Below are positions 54,718-63,114 of a stretch of DNA of 64,000 bases, in pieces. The DNA lies in contig NZ_FNFV01000004.1 in NCBI RefSeq assembly GCF_900102905.1, positions 124,001 through 188,000 of the forward strand, in the 5' to 3' direction. The stretch's first letter is position 1. Each line of letters begins with the position of its first letter. The DNA comes from Meinhardsimonia xiamenensis. GTDB lineage: Bacteria > Pseudomonadota > Alphaproteobacteria > Rhodobacterales > Rhodobacteraceae. The notes under the pieces were generated by a model. It was not told the DNA's origin and did no database searches. It was given only the letters and a program-made list of their open reading frames with translations. The position numbers and the translations under genes are program-made.

Positions 54718-55518
54718 ATGCGTCGCTGGATCCCCTTCGTCAAATCGCCGCCGCTGGTCGCGGTCATCCGTCTCTCGGGGCTGATCGCCGCCGGCAACCG
54801 TGTCGGCGCCCTCAACGATCAGGCGCTCGCTCCGGTCATCGAGCGCGCCTTCCGCCGTGGCAAGCCTGACGCCGTGGCGCTTGAGCTCAACTCGCCGGGC
54901 GGCTCGCCCGTGCAGAGCGCGCTCATCGCTGCGCGCATCCGCCGGCTCGCCGGGGAGCGCGGGGTGAAGGTCTACGCCTTTGTCGAGGACGTCGCCGCCT
55001 CCGGTGGATACTGGCTTGCCTGCGCGGCTGACGAGATCTGGGTGGATGAAAGCTCAATCGTCGGCTCGATCGGGGTGATCTCGGCCGGCTTCGGCTTTCA
55101 CGATTTCATCACCCGGCACGGGATCGAGCGGCGGCTCTACACCGCCGGCAAGTCGAAGGCGCGGCTTGATCCCTTCCTGCCGGAGAAACCGGAGGATGTG
55201 GCCCGGCTTCGCGAGCTGCAGGATTCCATCCACGCGGCCTTCATCGAGCAGGTGAAGAGCCGCCGGGGAAGCCGCCTTTCCGACGATCCGCGCCTCTTCG
55301 AAGGCGAGGTGTGGACGGGGCGCGCGGCGGTCGATCTCGGGCTTGCCGACGGGCTGGGGCATCTGGTGCCGAAGATGAAGGAGATCTTGGGCGACAAGAC
55401 CCGTTTCCTGCGCTACGGCCCGCGGCGGCCGTTTCTGGGCCGGCTCGGCGCGCAGGCGGCGGAGGCCGCGCTTTCCCTTGCAGAGGAGCGCGCGGCCTAC
55501 GCGCGCCTCGGTCTCTGA
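54718..55518 (+). CDS. S49 family signal-peptide-peptidase-like protease (SppA/SohB type)
   Basis: This 266-residue protease uses the S49 Ser/Lys dyad: S95 in DVAASGGYWLACAADEIW and K147 in AGKSKARLDPF. LELNSPGGSPVQSALI (56-71) is the oxyanion-region motif. It is the short single-domain form (SohB/bacterial SppA small type). The N terminus VAVIRLSGLI may insert weakly, but no clear signal peptide is present. It probably degrades membrane-bound peptides. The frame is open from 54610, but the family N terminus starts at the ATG at 54718. It lies 49 bp after the yggS-type gene and is followed at once by a tiny membrane protein. Confidence 0.9.
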   Translation: MRRWIPFVKSPPLVAVIRLSGLIAAGNRVGALNDQALAPVIERAFRRGKPDAVALELNSPGGSPVQSALIAARIRRLAGERGVKVYAFVEDVAASGGYWLACAADEIWVDESSIVGSIGVISAGFGFHDFITRHGIERRLYTAGKSKARLDPFLPEKPEDVARLRELQDSIHAAFIEQVKSRRGSRLSDDPRLFEGEVWTGRAAVDLGLADGLGHLVPKMKEILGDKTRFLRYGPRRPFLGRLGAQAAEAALSLAEERAAYARLGL

Positions 55519-55519
55519 C

Positions 55520-55681
55520 ATGCTGATCAAGGCCGTTTCGCTTTTCCTTGTCTTCATCGCCGTGCTGGCGATTTTCGGCAAGCTGCGGGTGCCCGGCGTG
55601 GGGCGCATCGCCTCGCGCAAATGCGACAGGTGCGGGCGCTATCGCATCGGCAAGGGGCCATGCGATTGCGGCAGATCCTGA
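55520..55681 (+). CDS. Small membrane protein with C-terminal zinc-ribbon-like cysteines
   Basis: This 53-residue protein has one hydrophobic helix (LIKAVSLFLVFIAVLAIF, about 2-19), a short positively charged linker, and a cysteine-rich tail KCDRCGRYRIGKGPCDCG. The four cysteines (C35, C38, C48, C50) could hold one zinc, although the second pair is CxC, not CxxC. The ATG lies 1 bp after the S49 protease stop, arguing for translational coupling and a related function. Similar small proteins appear in related genomes as hypotheticals, as far as I recall. Function is unknown. Confidence 0.75.
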   Translation: MLIKAVSLFLVFIAVLAIFGKLRVPGVGRIASRKCDRCGRYRIGKGPCDCGRS

Positions 55682-55739
55682 GGACTTTGCAGGCGGCGCG
55701 GGGTTGCTATCTTCGGAACGGAGCAGTTGGCGGGTGACG

Positions 55740-56525
55740 ATGTCGGATCGGCGTGCACTGGTGACCGGGGCAGGAAGGCGACTTGGCCGGGCGATGGCGC
55801 TTTACCTTGCCGGGCGCGGCTTTGACGTCGCGGTGCATTACGCAAGCTCACGCGAAGCCGCGGAGGAAGTCGCCGCAGCGATCCGCAAGATGGGGCGGCG
55901 GGCGGTGGCGCTGCCTGCCGATCTGCTGCGGGAGGAGGAGACGGAGGCGCTGGTGCCTCAGGCCGCGGAAGCGCTCGGCGGGCCGCTCGGCGTGCTTGTG
56001 AACAATGCCTCGATCTTCGAATACGACAACATCACTACCATGACCCGCGAGAGCTGGGACCGGCACATCGAGTCGAACCTGCGCGCGCCGGTCCTGCTGA
56101 CCCAGCGCTTTGCCGGGCAGGCGCCGGAGCCGGAAATCGACCCGATGGGTGAGCCGGTGGCGCGGGCGCTCGTGGTCAACATGATCGATCAGCGCGTGCG
56201 GCGGCTGACGCCCGAGTTCATGTCCTACACGGTGGCCAAGATGGGGCTCTGGGCCTTCACCCGCACTGCCGCTCAGGCGCTGGCGCCCCGGGTGCGGGTC
56301 AATGCCATCGGACCCGGGCCGACCCTGCGCGGTCACCGTCAGAGCGAGGAGCACTTCGCCCGCCAGCGCGCGGCGACGATTCTGCAGCGCGGTGCTAGCC
56401 CCGATGATGTTACGGCGGCGCTCGGCTATTTCCTCGATGCGCCGGCGGTCACTGGGCAGCTTCTGTGCGTCGATGGCGGCCAGCATCTGGCGTGGCAGAC
56501 GCCCGATATCCTCGGCCCCGAATAG
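55740..56525 (+). CDS. SDR oxidoreductase, pteridine-reductase-like (FolM type)
   Basis: This 261-residue SDR has the cofactor motif TGAGRRLGRAMA. The arginine-containing TGxxxRLG form marks pteridine reductase/dihydromonapterin reductase (FolM/PTR1) SDRs, which prefer NADPH. LVNNASIFEYDN replaces the usual NNAG, as in that group, and the catalytic Tyr-Lys is in FMSYTVAKMGLW. AIGPGPTLRG follows. It may reduce dihydropterins or dihydrofolate. The ATG at 55740 has only a weak ribosome-binding site; the longer frame lacks family sequence. It lies 58 bp after the small membrane protein. Confidence 0.88.
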   Translation: MSDRRALVTGAGRRLGRAMALYLAGRGFDVAVHYASSREAAEEVAAAIRKMGRRAVALPADLLREEETEALVPQAAEALGGPLGVLVNNASIFEYDNITTMTRESWDRHIESNLRAPVLLTQRFAGQAPEPEIDPMGEPVARALVVNMIDQRVRRLTPEFMSYTVAKMGLWAFTRTAAQALAPRVRVNAIGPGPTLRGHRQSEEHFARQRAATILQRGASPDDVTAALGYFLDAPAVTGQLLCVDGGQHLAWQTPDILGPE

Positions 56526-56624
56526 GGCGCAACGTTGCGCGGCCCAGGGATGGCAGGCGGCATTTGTGCACCGGCTCGCCGGCGCGTTACAGGGCCGTCA
56601 CAATTCTCCTTGTTTTTCATGGTT

Positions 56625-56652
56625 TTGTAAGGCGTCAGTTTTTTTGTATCAT
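56625..56652 (+). promoter_or_regulatory. Candidate sigma-70-type promoter upstream of uvrC
   Basis: TTGTAA (56625-56630) and TATCAT (56647-56652) are spaced by 16 bases in an AT-rich stretch. Both hexamers are close to consensus. The downstream inverted repeat at 56672-56692 would fall just after the transcription start, a typical repressor position. This is a pattern match only. Confidence 0.4.
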
Positions 56653-56671
56653 GAAATCAATACCTTGCGGA

Positions 56672-56692
56672 TTTGCCTAAAATTTAGGCAAA
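56672..56692. promoter_or_regulatory. Perfect 10+1+10 inverted repeat, probable operator
   Basis: TTTGCCTAAA (56672-56681), one A, then TTTAGGCAAA (56683-56692) form a perfect palindrome around a single central base. The length and symmetry suit a dimeric regulator; a strong T-run terminator is not formed. No gene for an adjacent regulator is visible. The binding protein is unknown. Confidence 0.6.
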
Positions 56693-56825
56693 CCGAGCGA
56701 AGGCGGGGGATTCAACGAAAATCCGGCGCCGGCGCAGAGTTTTCACCAGAGTTGTCCACAGGAATCGTGGAAAGCTTTCCTCTTGCCTTCCGCGCCCCAG
56801 ATATTGCAGCGAGATACGGAATCAG

Positions 56826-58724
56826 ATGATCGAGCAAATGGACGAGGAAACTCCCCGGCAGGAGCAGCAGGCAGGCCCGGTCCGCGCTGGTGTGGAAGTG
56901 ATCCGAGGCTACCTGCGCCAGCTTGACGGCTCGCCCGGCGTCTACCGCATGCTCGATGCGAAGGGCGCGGTTCTTTACGTGGGAAAGGCGCGCAATCTGA
57001 AGAAGCGTGTCTCGAATTATGCGAAGCTTTCGGGGCATTCGCCGCGGATACAGCGCATGATCCGCGAAACCGCCTCGATGATGTTCCTGACCACACGCAC
57101 CGAGACCGAGGCGCTGCTTCTGGAGCAGAACCTCATCAAGCAGCTCAAGCCGCGCTACAACGTGCTTCTGCGCGACGACAAGTCGTTCCCCCACATATTG
57201 GTGGCGAAGGATCATCCGTTCCCGCAGATCCGCAAGCACCGCGGCGCGCGCAGGGAGAAGGGCAGCTATTACGGCCCCTTCGCCTCGGCGGGCGCGGTGA
57301 ACCGCACGCTCAATCAGCTGCAGAAGGCGTTCCTGCTGCGCAACTGCTCGGACTCGGTGTTCGAGAGCCGCACGCGGCCCTGTCTTCTCTACCAGATCAA
57401 GCGCTGCAGCGCGCCCTGCGTGGGGCGGATCTCGGAAGAGGACTACGCGGCGCTGGTCGCCGATGCGGAACGCTTCCTCCAGGGGCGCTCGACGAAGGTT
57501 CAGGAGGAGCTGGCGGCCGAGATGCAGGCGGCCTCCGAGGCGCTGGAGTTCGAGCGCGCCGCGGCGCTGCGTGACCGCATCCGCGCGCTCACCGAGGTGC
57601 AGGCGGTGCAAGGCATCAACCCGCGCGGGGTGTCCGAGGCGGATGTGATCGCGCTGCACATGGAGGGCGGGCAGGCCTGTGTGCAGGTCTTCTTCATCCG
57701 CGCGAACCAGAGCTGGGGCAACCGCGACTTCTACCCGCGCACCGGCTCCGGTGCGGGGCCGGAGGAGGTGATGCGCGGCTTCCTCGGCCAGTTCTACGAC
57801 AACAAGACACCGCCGGCGCAACTCATCCTTTCCCATGACGTGGAAGACCGCGAGCTTCTGGAGGAGGTTCTCTCCGAGCGCGCGGGCCGGCGCGTGCGCA
57901 TCTTCGTGCCGCAGCGGGGTGAGAAGGCCGAGCTTGTCGCGAACGCCCTGCGCAACGCGCGTGAGAGCCTTGCGCGCAAGATGTCGGAGTCGGCCACCCA
58001 GGCCCGGCTTCTGGAGGGGCTGGCGGAGGCCTTCGGGCTCGATGCGCCACCGCGGCGGATCGAGGTTTACGACAACTCGCACATTCAGGGCGCGAATGCC
58101 GTGGGCGCGATGATCGTGGCCGGGCCGGAGGGTTTCGAGAAGGGGCAGTACCGCAAGTTCAACATCCGCGGCGAGGAGCTGACCCCCGGCGACGACTTCG
58201 GCATGATGCGCGAGGTGCTGACCCGGCGCTTCAAGCGGCTTCTGAAGGAGGACCCGGAGCGGCAGGGCGCGGGCTGGCCCGACCTTCTGCTGATCGACGG
58301 CGGCGCGGGGCAGGTGAGCGCCGTGGTGGGCATTCTCGAGGATCTGGGGGTGGGGGATGTGCCGGTGATCGGGGTTGCCAAGGGGATTGACCGGGACGCC
58401 GGCAAGGAGGAATTCCACCGCCCCGGCAAGCCGCCCTTCGCACTCAAGCGCGGTGATCCGGTGCTCTATTTCGTGCAGCGGCTCAGGGACGAGGCGCATC
58501 GCTTCGCCATCGGCGCGCACCGGGCAAAGCGCGCCAAGGCCGTGGGCGCGACACCGCTTGACGAAATTCCCGGCGTGGGGCCTGCGCGCAAGCGGGCGCT
58601 ATTGGCGCATTTCGGCAGTGCCAAGGCGGTCAGCCGGGCGGGCCTTGCCGACCTCAAGGCGGTTGACGGGATATCGGACGCGCTTGCCGAGACGATCTAC
58701 GGCTTCTTCCACGAAGGGGGGTGA
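56826..58724 (+). CDS. uvrC: UvrABC system protein C (excinuclease subunit)
   Basis: This 632-residue protein makes the two incisions of nucleotide excision repair. The GIY-YIG 3'-incision domain is at the N terminus ([20 protein letters not shown], 38-57). A cysteine cluster follows ([17 protein letters not shown]), then the UvrB-binding UVR motif ([15 protein letters not shown]). The RNase H-like 5'-incision domain has [19 protein letters not shown], and tandem helix-hairpin-helix motifs end the protein ([20 protein letters not shown]). The length is standard. ATGs at 56826 and 56838 are both possible. The long AT-rich leader with an inverted repeat suggests its own regulated promoter. Confidence 0.96.
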   Translation: MIEQMDEETPRQEQQAGPVRAGVEVIRGYLRQLDGSPGVYRMLDAKGAVLYVGKARNLKKRVSNYAKLSGHSPRIQRMIRETASMMFLTTRTETEALLLEQNLIKQLKPRYNVLLRDDKSFPHILVAKDHPFPQIRKHRGARREKGSYYGPFASAGAVNRTLNQLQKAFLLRNCSDSVFESRTRPCLLYQIKRCSAPCVGRISEEDYAALVADAERFLQGRSTKVQEELAAEMQAASEALEFERAAALRDRIRALTEVQAVQGINPRGVSEADVIALHMEGGQACVQVFFIRANQSWGNRDFYPRTGSGAGPEEVMRGFLGQFYDNKTPPAQLILSHDVEDRELLEEVLSERAGRRVRIFVPQRGEKAELVANALRNARESLARKMSESATQARLLEGLAEAFGLDAPPRRIEVYDNSHIQGANAVGAMIVAGPEGFEKGQYRKFNIRGEELTPGDDFGMMREVLTRRFKRLLKEDPERQGAGWPDLLLIDGGAGQVSAVVGILEDLGVGDVPVIGVAKGIDRDAGKEEFHRPGKPPFALKRGDPVLYFVQRLRDEAHRFAIGAHRAKRAKAVGATPLDEIPGVGPARKRALLAHFGSAKAVSRAGLADLKAVDGISDALAETIYGFFHEGG

Positions 58725-58742
58725 GGGCGGTTGTCGAAACGG

Positions 58743-58785
58743 CGAGCGCCCGGCCGTCAGACCGGGCGCTCGGGCGTCCTTTCAA
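58743..58785. terminator. Probable bidirectional terminator between uvrC and glyA
   Basis: A perfect 11-bp stem, CGAGCGCCCGG (58743-58753) with CCGGGCGCTCG (58762-58772), encloses an 8-base loop. It is flanked by CCTTTC on the plus side and by CGTTTCG on the minus side. It lies midway between two convergent genes. Confidence 0.7.
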
Positions 58786-58816
58786 GTGCCCCGTCAGTGG
58801 CGGTGGACCGCGCCCC

Positions 58817-60112
58817 TCACATCCCCGGATAGATCGGGAACTGTGCGCAGAGTTCGGCAACCTTCGCCTTCACCGCCGCCTCGACATCGGCATTGCCCTC
58901 GGGGCCGTTCGCGGCCAGCCCGTCGATGACCTCGACGATCCAGTCGCCGATCTGGCGGAATTCGGCCTCGCCGAAGCCGCGCGTGGTGCCGGCCGGCGAG
59001 CCGAGGCGGATGCCCGACGTCACGGTCGGCTTCTCGGTGTCGAAGGGAATGCCGTTCTTGTTGCAGGTGATGTGCGCGCGACCAAGGGCCTTTTCGGTGG
59101 TGTTGCCCTTCACGCCCTTCGGCCGCAGATCGACCAGAAGCACATGCGTGTCGGTGCCGCCTGTCACCAGCTCGAGCCCGCCCTTGACGAGCTGATCGCC
59201 GAGCGCCTGGGCATTGGCGATGACCTGCCGCGCATAGGCCTTGAACTCGGGCCGAAGCGCCTCGCCGAAGGCCACGGCCTTGGCGGCGATCACATGCATG
59301 AGCGGGCCGCCCTGGATGCCGGGGAAGATCGCCGAATTGACCTTCTTCGCGATCTCCTCGTCATTGGTCAGGATCATGCCGCCGCGGGGCCCGCGCAGTG
59401 TCTTGTGGGTGGTGGTGGTGGCGACATGCGCGTGGGGGAAGGGTGAGGGATGCACGCCCGCCGCCACGAGCCCGGCGAAATGGGCCATGTCCACGAGAAG
59501 ATACGCCCCCACCTCGTCGGCGATGGCGCGCATGCGGGCAAAGTCGATCTGGCGTGGAATGGCCGAGCCGCCGGCGATGATGAGCTTCGGCTTGTGCTCG
59601 TGTGCGAGTGCGGCGACCTGATCGTAGTCAAGCCGCATGTCCTGCCGGCGCACGCCATATTGCACGGCGTTGAACCACTTGCCCGACTGGTTGGGCCGCG
59701 CGCCGTGGGTGAGATGCCCGCCGGCATCAAGGCTCATGCCAAGAATGGTGTCGCCCGGCTTCAGAAGCGCCGTGTACACGCCCTGATTGGCCTGGCTTCC
59801 CGAATGCGGCTGGACATTGGCGAAGGCGCAGCCGAAGAGCCGTTTGGCGCGTTCGATGGCCAGCTCCTCGGCCACGTCCACCCATTCGCACCCGCTGTAG
59901 TAGCGCCGGCCCGGATAGCCCTCGGCGTATTTGTTGGTGAGCACCGAGCCCTGCGCTTCGAGCACCGCGCGGGAGACGATGTTTTCCGAGGCGATGAGTT
60001 CGATCTCGTTTCGCTGACGGCCGAGCTCACCCATGATGGCGGCGTAAAGCTCGGGGTCGCGGCTCTCGAGCGGTTCGGTGAAGAAGCCGCTGTCGCGGTG
60101 GGTGACGTTCAT
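58817..60112 (-). CDS. glyA: Serine hydroxymethyltransferase
   Basis: This 431-residue PLP enzyme interconverts serine and glycine with tetrahydrofolate. The PLP lysine is K237 in [35 protein letters not shown], the folate-site [11 protein letters not shown], and [13 protein letters not shown] are all present. The frame is open to 60367, but the family N terminus [15 protein letters not shown] begins at 60112, where CGGAGA lies upstream. It is divergent from nadK. It supplies or uses the glycine handled by the gcv operon elsewhere in the window, but no riboswitch is seen here. Confidence 0.96.
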   Translation of the reverse strand: MNVTHRDSGFFTEPLESRDPELYAAIMGELGRQRNEIELIASENIVSRAVLEAQGSVLTNKYAEGYPGRRYYSGCEWVDVAEELAIERAKRLFGCAFANVQPHSGSQANQGVYTALLKPGDTILGMSLDAGGHLTHGARPNQSGKWFNAVQYGVRRQDMRLDYDQVAALAHEHKPKLIIAGGSAIPRQIDFARMRAIADEVGAYLLVDMAHFAGLVAAGVHPSPFPHAHVATTTTHKTLRGPRGGMILTNDEEIAKKVNSAIFPGIQGGPLMHVIAAKAVAFGEALRPEFKAYARQVIANAQALGDQLVKGGLELVTGGTDTHVLLVDLRPKGVKGNTTEKALGRAHITCNKNGIPFDTEKPTVTSGIRLGSPAGTTRGFGEAEFRQIGDWIVEVIDGLAANGPEGNADVEAAVKAKVAELCAQFPIYPGM

Positions 60113-60288
60113 GTGGCGCAGTCTCCGCAATTGTCGAGGCTCGCGGCTCCATAGCGCAAGGGGGGCGGGCGCAAAAGGCCCGGCGCGGCATCTGCGGCGA
60201 TTGGCGCGACATTCCCGCCCGCCATGCGAAAGGCTTGTGTTTCGTCTTGCGCGCGGCAATCGTGTTGGCGATGCGCCGGGGAGCCTGC

Positions 60289-61056
60289 ATGCCAAAGCCG
60301 CCGAGAATAGCCTTTCTTGCCAGTGACATTGCGCTTGCGCAGGAGGCGCGGCGCGTGCTTGCCGCACGCTACGGCGACGTGCCGGTGGAAGAGGCCGATG
60401 TGATCGTGGCTCTCGGCGGCGACGGGTTCATGCTGCACACGCTGCATCGCACCATGGACCTCGAGACGCCGGTCTATGGCATGAACCGAGGCACCGTGGG
60501 CTTCCTGATGAACGCCTATTCCGAGGACAATCTCATCGAGCGGCTCGCGGCGGCCGAGGAGACGGTGATCAACCCGCTCGAGATGCTGGCGGTTGACCCC
60601 GAGGGGGGCGAGCACCGGGCGCTCGCGATCAACGAGGTCTCGCTTCTGCGCGCGGGTCCGCAGGCGGCCAAGCTGCGCATCTCCATCGACGGGCGGGTGC
60701 GGATGGAGGAGCTGATGTGCGATGGCGCCCTTGTCGCCACGCCGGCGGGCTCGACCGCCTACAACTATTCCGCCCACGGGCCGATACTGCCGATCGGCTC
60801 GGATGTGCTGGCGCTAACGGCGATTGCCGCCTTCCGCCCGCGCCGCTGGCGCGGCGCGCTCTTGCCGAAATCGGCGCATGTGCGCTTCGACGTGCTCGAG
60901 CCCGAGAAGCGCCCGGTGATGGCCGATGCCGACAGCCGCTCGGTGCGCCGCGTGCTGTGGGTGGAGATCCAGAGCAAGGACACGATCCGCCATCGGCTCC
61001 TTTTTGACCCCGGCCACGGGCTCGAGGAGCGGCTGATCCGCGAGCAGTTCGTGTAG
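60289..61056 (+). CDS. nadK: NAD kinase
   Basis: This 255-residue enzyme phosphorylates NAD to NADP with ATP. The diagnostic GGDGFML motif (43-49, catalytic D45) is followed by the [10 protein letters not shown] segment (about 66-75). The Gly-rich second motif is [20 protein letters not shown], with the [19 protein letters not shown] region after it. At 255 residues it is the short alphaproteobacterial form. The frame opens at 60235, but the ATG at 60289, preceded by GGGGAG, gives the family N terminus. It is convergent with the hypothetical membrane protein at 61068. Confidence 0.95.
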   Translation: MPKPPRIAFLASDIALAQEARRVLAARYGDVPVEEADVIVALGGDGFMLHTLHRTMDLETPVYGMNRGTVGFLMNAYSEDNLIERLAAAEETVINPLEMLAVDPEGGEHRALAINEVSLLRAGPQAAKLRISIDGRVRMEELMCDGALVATPAGSTAYNYSAHGPILPIGSDVLALTAIAAFRPRRWRGALLPKSAHVRFDVLEPEKRPVMADADSRSVRRVLWVEIQSKDTIRHRLLFDPGHGLEERLIREQFV

Positions 61057-61067
61057 CCCCGGGCAGC

Positions 61068-61544
61068 CTAGCCAGTGCTCTTTTCCGGCATCGGTGGGCG
61101 CGGCGGGGCGTGAAACATGGGCGCGCTGTCATCCCGCTCGCTCTGGAACGGGCGACGCATGCGCACCCCTGTGCCGTTTTCCTCCGCCTCGGCCTCGGCG
61201 CGGCGCAGCGCCTGCGCCACCTCCCGTGACCATGGCAGCGCATAGGCGCGCGGGGCTTCCTCGCCCGGCAGCAGCAGCCAGAGCCAGATCGCCTTGCCTT
61301 CCATGTAATGCGAGGCAATGAGCCGCGCCTCCTCGCTTCCCGCCTCGATCAGCTCGAGCCGCACCGGCTTCGGGCGCCCCATCAATTCGGCTCCGGCGAT
61401 GTAGCCGGCGGCAAGCCCCGTCGCTGCGAGCCCGAGCGCGGCGGCCCGCCAGGGGCGCGAAGCGGTTGCGCCCGCAACACCTGCAAGGGCCAGGATCGGC
61501 AGGGCGATGGCGAGGAAGGCGAAGAACAGGATCGAAAGGCTCAT
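61068..61544 (-). CDS. Two-helix membrane protein of unknown function
   Basis: This 158-residue protein has two N-terminal hydrophobic segments (about 3-27 and 34-52), then a soluble part that is acidic to mixed (PVRLELIEAGSEEARLIASH, SREVAQALRRAEAEAEENGT) and a proline-rich tail (APPRPPMPEKSTG). I do not recognise a named family. It lies 12 bp downstream of the TolR/ExbD-topology gene on the same strand, so it is probably the third member of that cassette. It could be a membrane-anchored accessory subunit; no enzymatic motif is visible. Confidence 0.7.
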   Translation of the reverse strand: MSLSILFFAFLAIALPILALAGVAGATASRPWRAAALGLAATGLAAGYIAGAELMGRPKPVRLELIEAGSEEARLIASHYMEGKAIWLWLLLPGEEAPRAYALPWSREVAQALRRAEAEAEENGTGVRMRRPFQSERDDSAPMFHAPPRPPMPEKSTG

Positions 61545-61556
61545 CGGGTCTCTCCC

Positions 61557-62150
61557 TCAGCCCGCCGTGCGCAGCGGTTTGGGCAGATCGTGCAGGCTGC
61601 CGGGTTCCAGCCTTCCGCGCGCGTCCAGGCGGAAGCGCGCCACCGTGATCTCTTCGTTCTCGCGGCGAAGCACCACCTTGCGGCTGGTGATCCGCGTGAC
61701 GCGGGCGCTTTCGGGGTGGCGGAGGGAAATCGTCACCGTCACCGCGAGCGGCAACGGCGAGCGGCGCGCGTTGAAGAGATGCAGGTTCACCGTATACTCG
61801 CCAGCGGGCGCCCCCCGGGAAAAGGCGAACTCGTAATTGAGCTCGGTCTCGTCACGCTCGATGCCGAGATCGTCGCGCAAGAGGTCGAAGACCCGCCCCG
61901 ACTTGCGCGAATACCCCACCGGCTGGTCGCCCGGCCCCTGCACCCAGAGGTCCACATCAGCCGGCAGCCCGTCGGCCCAGCGCGCCTCCACCACCACATT
62001 GCCCGCAGCAGGCGTCTCGCCCTCGGCGGCAGGCGGGTTGAGATGCGGTATCATCAGGATCACCATGGTCACGAAGCCCGCCAGCGTCAGCATGATCAGA
62101 TCGCGGAAGACGGTGCCTTCGCTCTCGTCAAACCCGTCAGTCTCGAGCAT
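61557..62150 (-). CDS. ExbD/TolR-topology protein with unusual beta-rich periplasmic domain
   Basis: This 197-residue protein has a short acidic cytoplasmic N terminus (MLETDGFDESEGTVFRD), a single transmembrane helix (about 18-38, LIMLTLAGFVTMVILMIPHL), and a periplasmic domain. The F-RD-LIML pattern resembles the start of ExbD/TolR/MotB proteins. The outer part does not look like ExbD or OmpA. It has DVDLWVQGPGDQPVGYS and YEFAFSRGAPAGEYTVNLHL, similar to DUF2135/YfaP-type beta-sandwich domains. Its 5' end overlaps the MotA/TolQ-like gene by 14 bp, implying a stator-like pair. The family resemblance is by eye. The start at 62150 is chosen over 62171 because it gives the acidic leader. Confidence 0.65.
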   Translation of the reverse strand: MLETDGFDESEGTVFRDLIMLTLAGFVTMVILMIPHLNPPAAEGETPAAGNVVVEARWADGLPADVDLWVQGPGDQPVGYSRKSGRVFDLLRDDLGIERDETELNYEFAFSRGAPAGEYTVNLHLFNARRSPLPLAVTVTISLRHPESARVTRITSRKVVLRRENEEITVARFRLDARGRLEPGSLHDLPKPLRTAG

Positions 62151-62820
62151 GGGCCTCCCCCTCCTCGACAAGAGCGAGCACCAGCGCCGAAGCCGCGGAC
62201 GACAGGATCTGGTGGTTCACGGTCAGCCACAGGCTCAGCACCGAGCCCTCGAGCGTGGTGTAGAGCGCAACCGACATGCCCTCGATGAGCCGGGTGACCA
62301 TCTCGCCAACCTGCCCCGCATCGGTGGCCATGCCGGCGCTGACACCCGAAAGCGCCATGATGAAGCCGAGCACGGTGCCGATGAGGCCGAGCAGCACGAG
62401 GCTGCCGGCGATCTGGCGTATGGGCTGGAGGCTGCCGGCCACGCGCGCCCGCAGCGCGTTTGCGGCTATGGCGCGGGCGGGCGCGCTGCGTGCCTGTGTC
62501 GCGGCGCGATGTTCGGCCACCCAGCTTCCGGAAGGCGCCAGGCCCTCGCGGGCGCGGTTTTCGGCTCCAAGGCGATGCGCCCGCAGGAAACTCAAGAGGA
62601 GCCCCACGGCGAAAAGTGCGGTAATCACCGAAGTCAGCCCCGTCGTGTCGGCGGAGAAGACGGCCTGCGCCCAGCCCTCGCCGAAGGCCGCGCCGAGCGC
62701 GGCGAGTGCCCCGAGGTTGAACAGCGACAGGCGGAACATGACACCGCCCCGAAAGCTCCTGTGGCGCGTCGGGCTCATGGGCCAGCCCATGGACGAGGTG
62801 GCGTTGTCAATGAAGGTCAT
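62137..62820 (-). CDS. MotA/TolQ/ExbB-family proton-channel protein
   Basis: This 227-residue inner-membrane protein has four hydrophobic segments. The C-terminal half carries the MotA/TolQ/ExbB signature: QIAGSLVLLGLIGTVLGFIM (about 139-158), then MVTRLIEGMSVALYTTLEGS (about 173-192) and VLSLWLTVNHQIL. In characterised systems this subunit forms the pentameric stator through which protons drive work by a TolR/ExbD/MotB partner. The next gene encodes a single-TM partner, overlapping by 14 bp. It is not tolQ itself, because no tol-pal genes follow. The ATG at 62820 is a best guess; an ATG at 62739 would remove the cytoplasmic leader. Confidence 0.8.
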   Translation of the reverse strand: MTFIDNATSSMGWPMSPTRHRSFRGGVMFRLSLFNLGALAALGAAFGEGWAQAVFSADTTGLTSVITALFAVGLLLSFLRAHRLGAENRAREGLAPSGSWVAEHRAATQARSAPARAIAANALRARVAGSLQPIRQIAGSLVLLGLIGTVLGFIMALSGVSAGMATDAGQVGEMVTRLIEGMSVALYTTLEGSVLSLWLTVNHQILSSAASALVLALVEEGEAHARD

Positions 62821-63060
62821 GGCGGGTACTCCGGCCGCTTGAGTTTCGCGTTCCGTATGCAACGGCGCGCCGGGGCCGTGCCGCAGACGGGCCACGTGCA
62901 GCCGGGCCCGGGCATGATTTCGCTCGACGGTCGCCGCAACGGGACGACTGCAAGCGTCGACAGAAATGTTTTCGATCGCGTGAAGGTTTTCCGCGAGACG
63001 TTTACCGCCCCTTAGCGCACCGCGCGTAACGGCGCAGACTGGCGGGGCGATTCGCGCGTC
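62821..63060. other. Gene-free region between prpE and the MotA/TolQ-like gene
   Basis: No gene is recognisable in this stretch, which should carry the promoter of the minus-strand cassette at 61068-62820. CCGGAG on the minus strand lies about 11 bases before the chosen start. No confident promoter hexamers, palindromes or repeats were found. Confidence 0.35.
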
Positions 63061-63093
63061 ACAAAGGGCGCCCGCGATCGTGCGCAGGCGCCC
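63061..63093 (-). terminator. Rho-independent terminator of prpE
   Basis: GGGCGCC (63066-63072) pairs with GGCGCCC (63087-63093) around a 14-base loop. On the minus strand the stem is followed by CTTTGTG. It starts 22 bp downstream of the prpE stop. Confidence 0.65.
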
Positions 63094-63114
63094 TGAGCCT
63101 CGTTTGGCGAGCGG

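Larger units (their letters stand above)
56526..56825. other. Gene-free, AT-rich leader region of uvrC
   Basis: These 300 bases hold no credible gene. The middle (about 56600-56700) is strikingly AT-rich for this genome, with long T runs, a candidate promoter (56625-56652) and a perfect inverted repeat (56672-56692). Nearer uvrC there is a TTGTCCACA (56754-56762), one mismatch from a DnaA box, standing alone. Confidence 0.5.

Noticed and set aside
56754-56762. TTGTCCACA as a DnaA box and possible replication origin
   Set aside because: It is a single near-match without a cluster of boxes, and no usual origin neighbours are present.
62137-62820. Tol-Pal or flagellar motor assignment for the MotA/TolQ-like protein
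   Set aside because: No tolA, tolB, pal or flagellar genes follow, and the partner lacks a TolR or OmpA-like domain.
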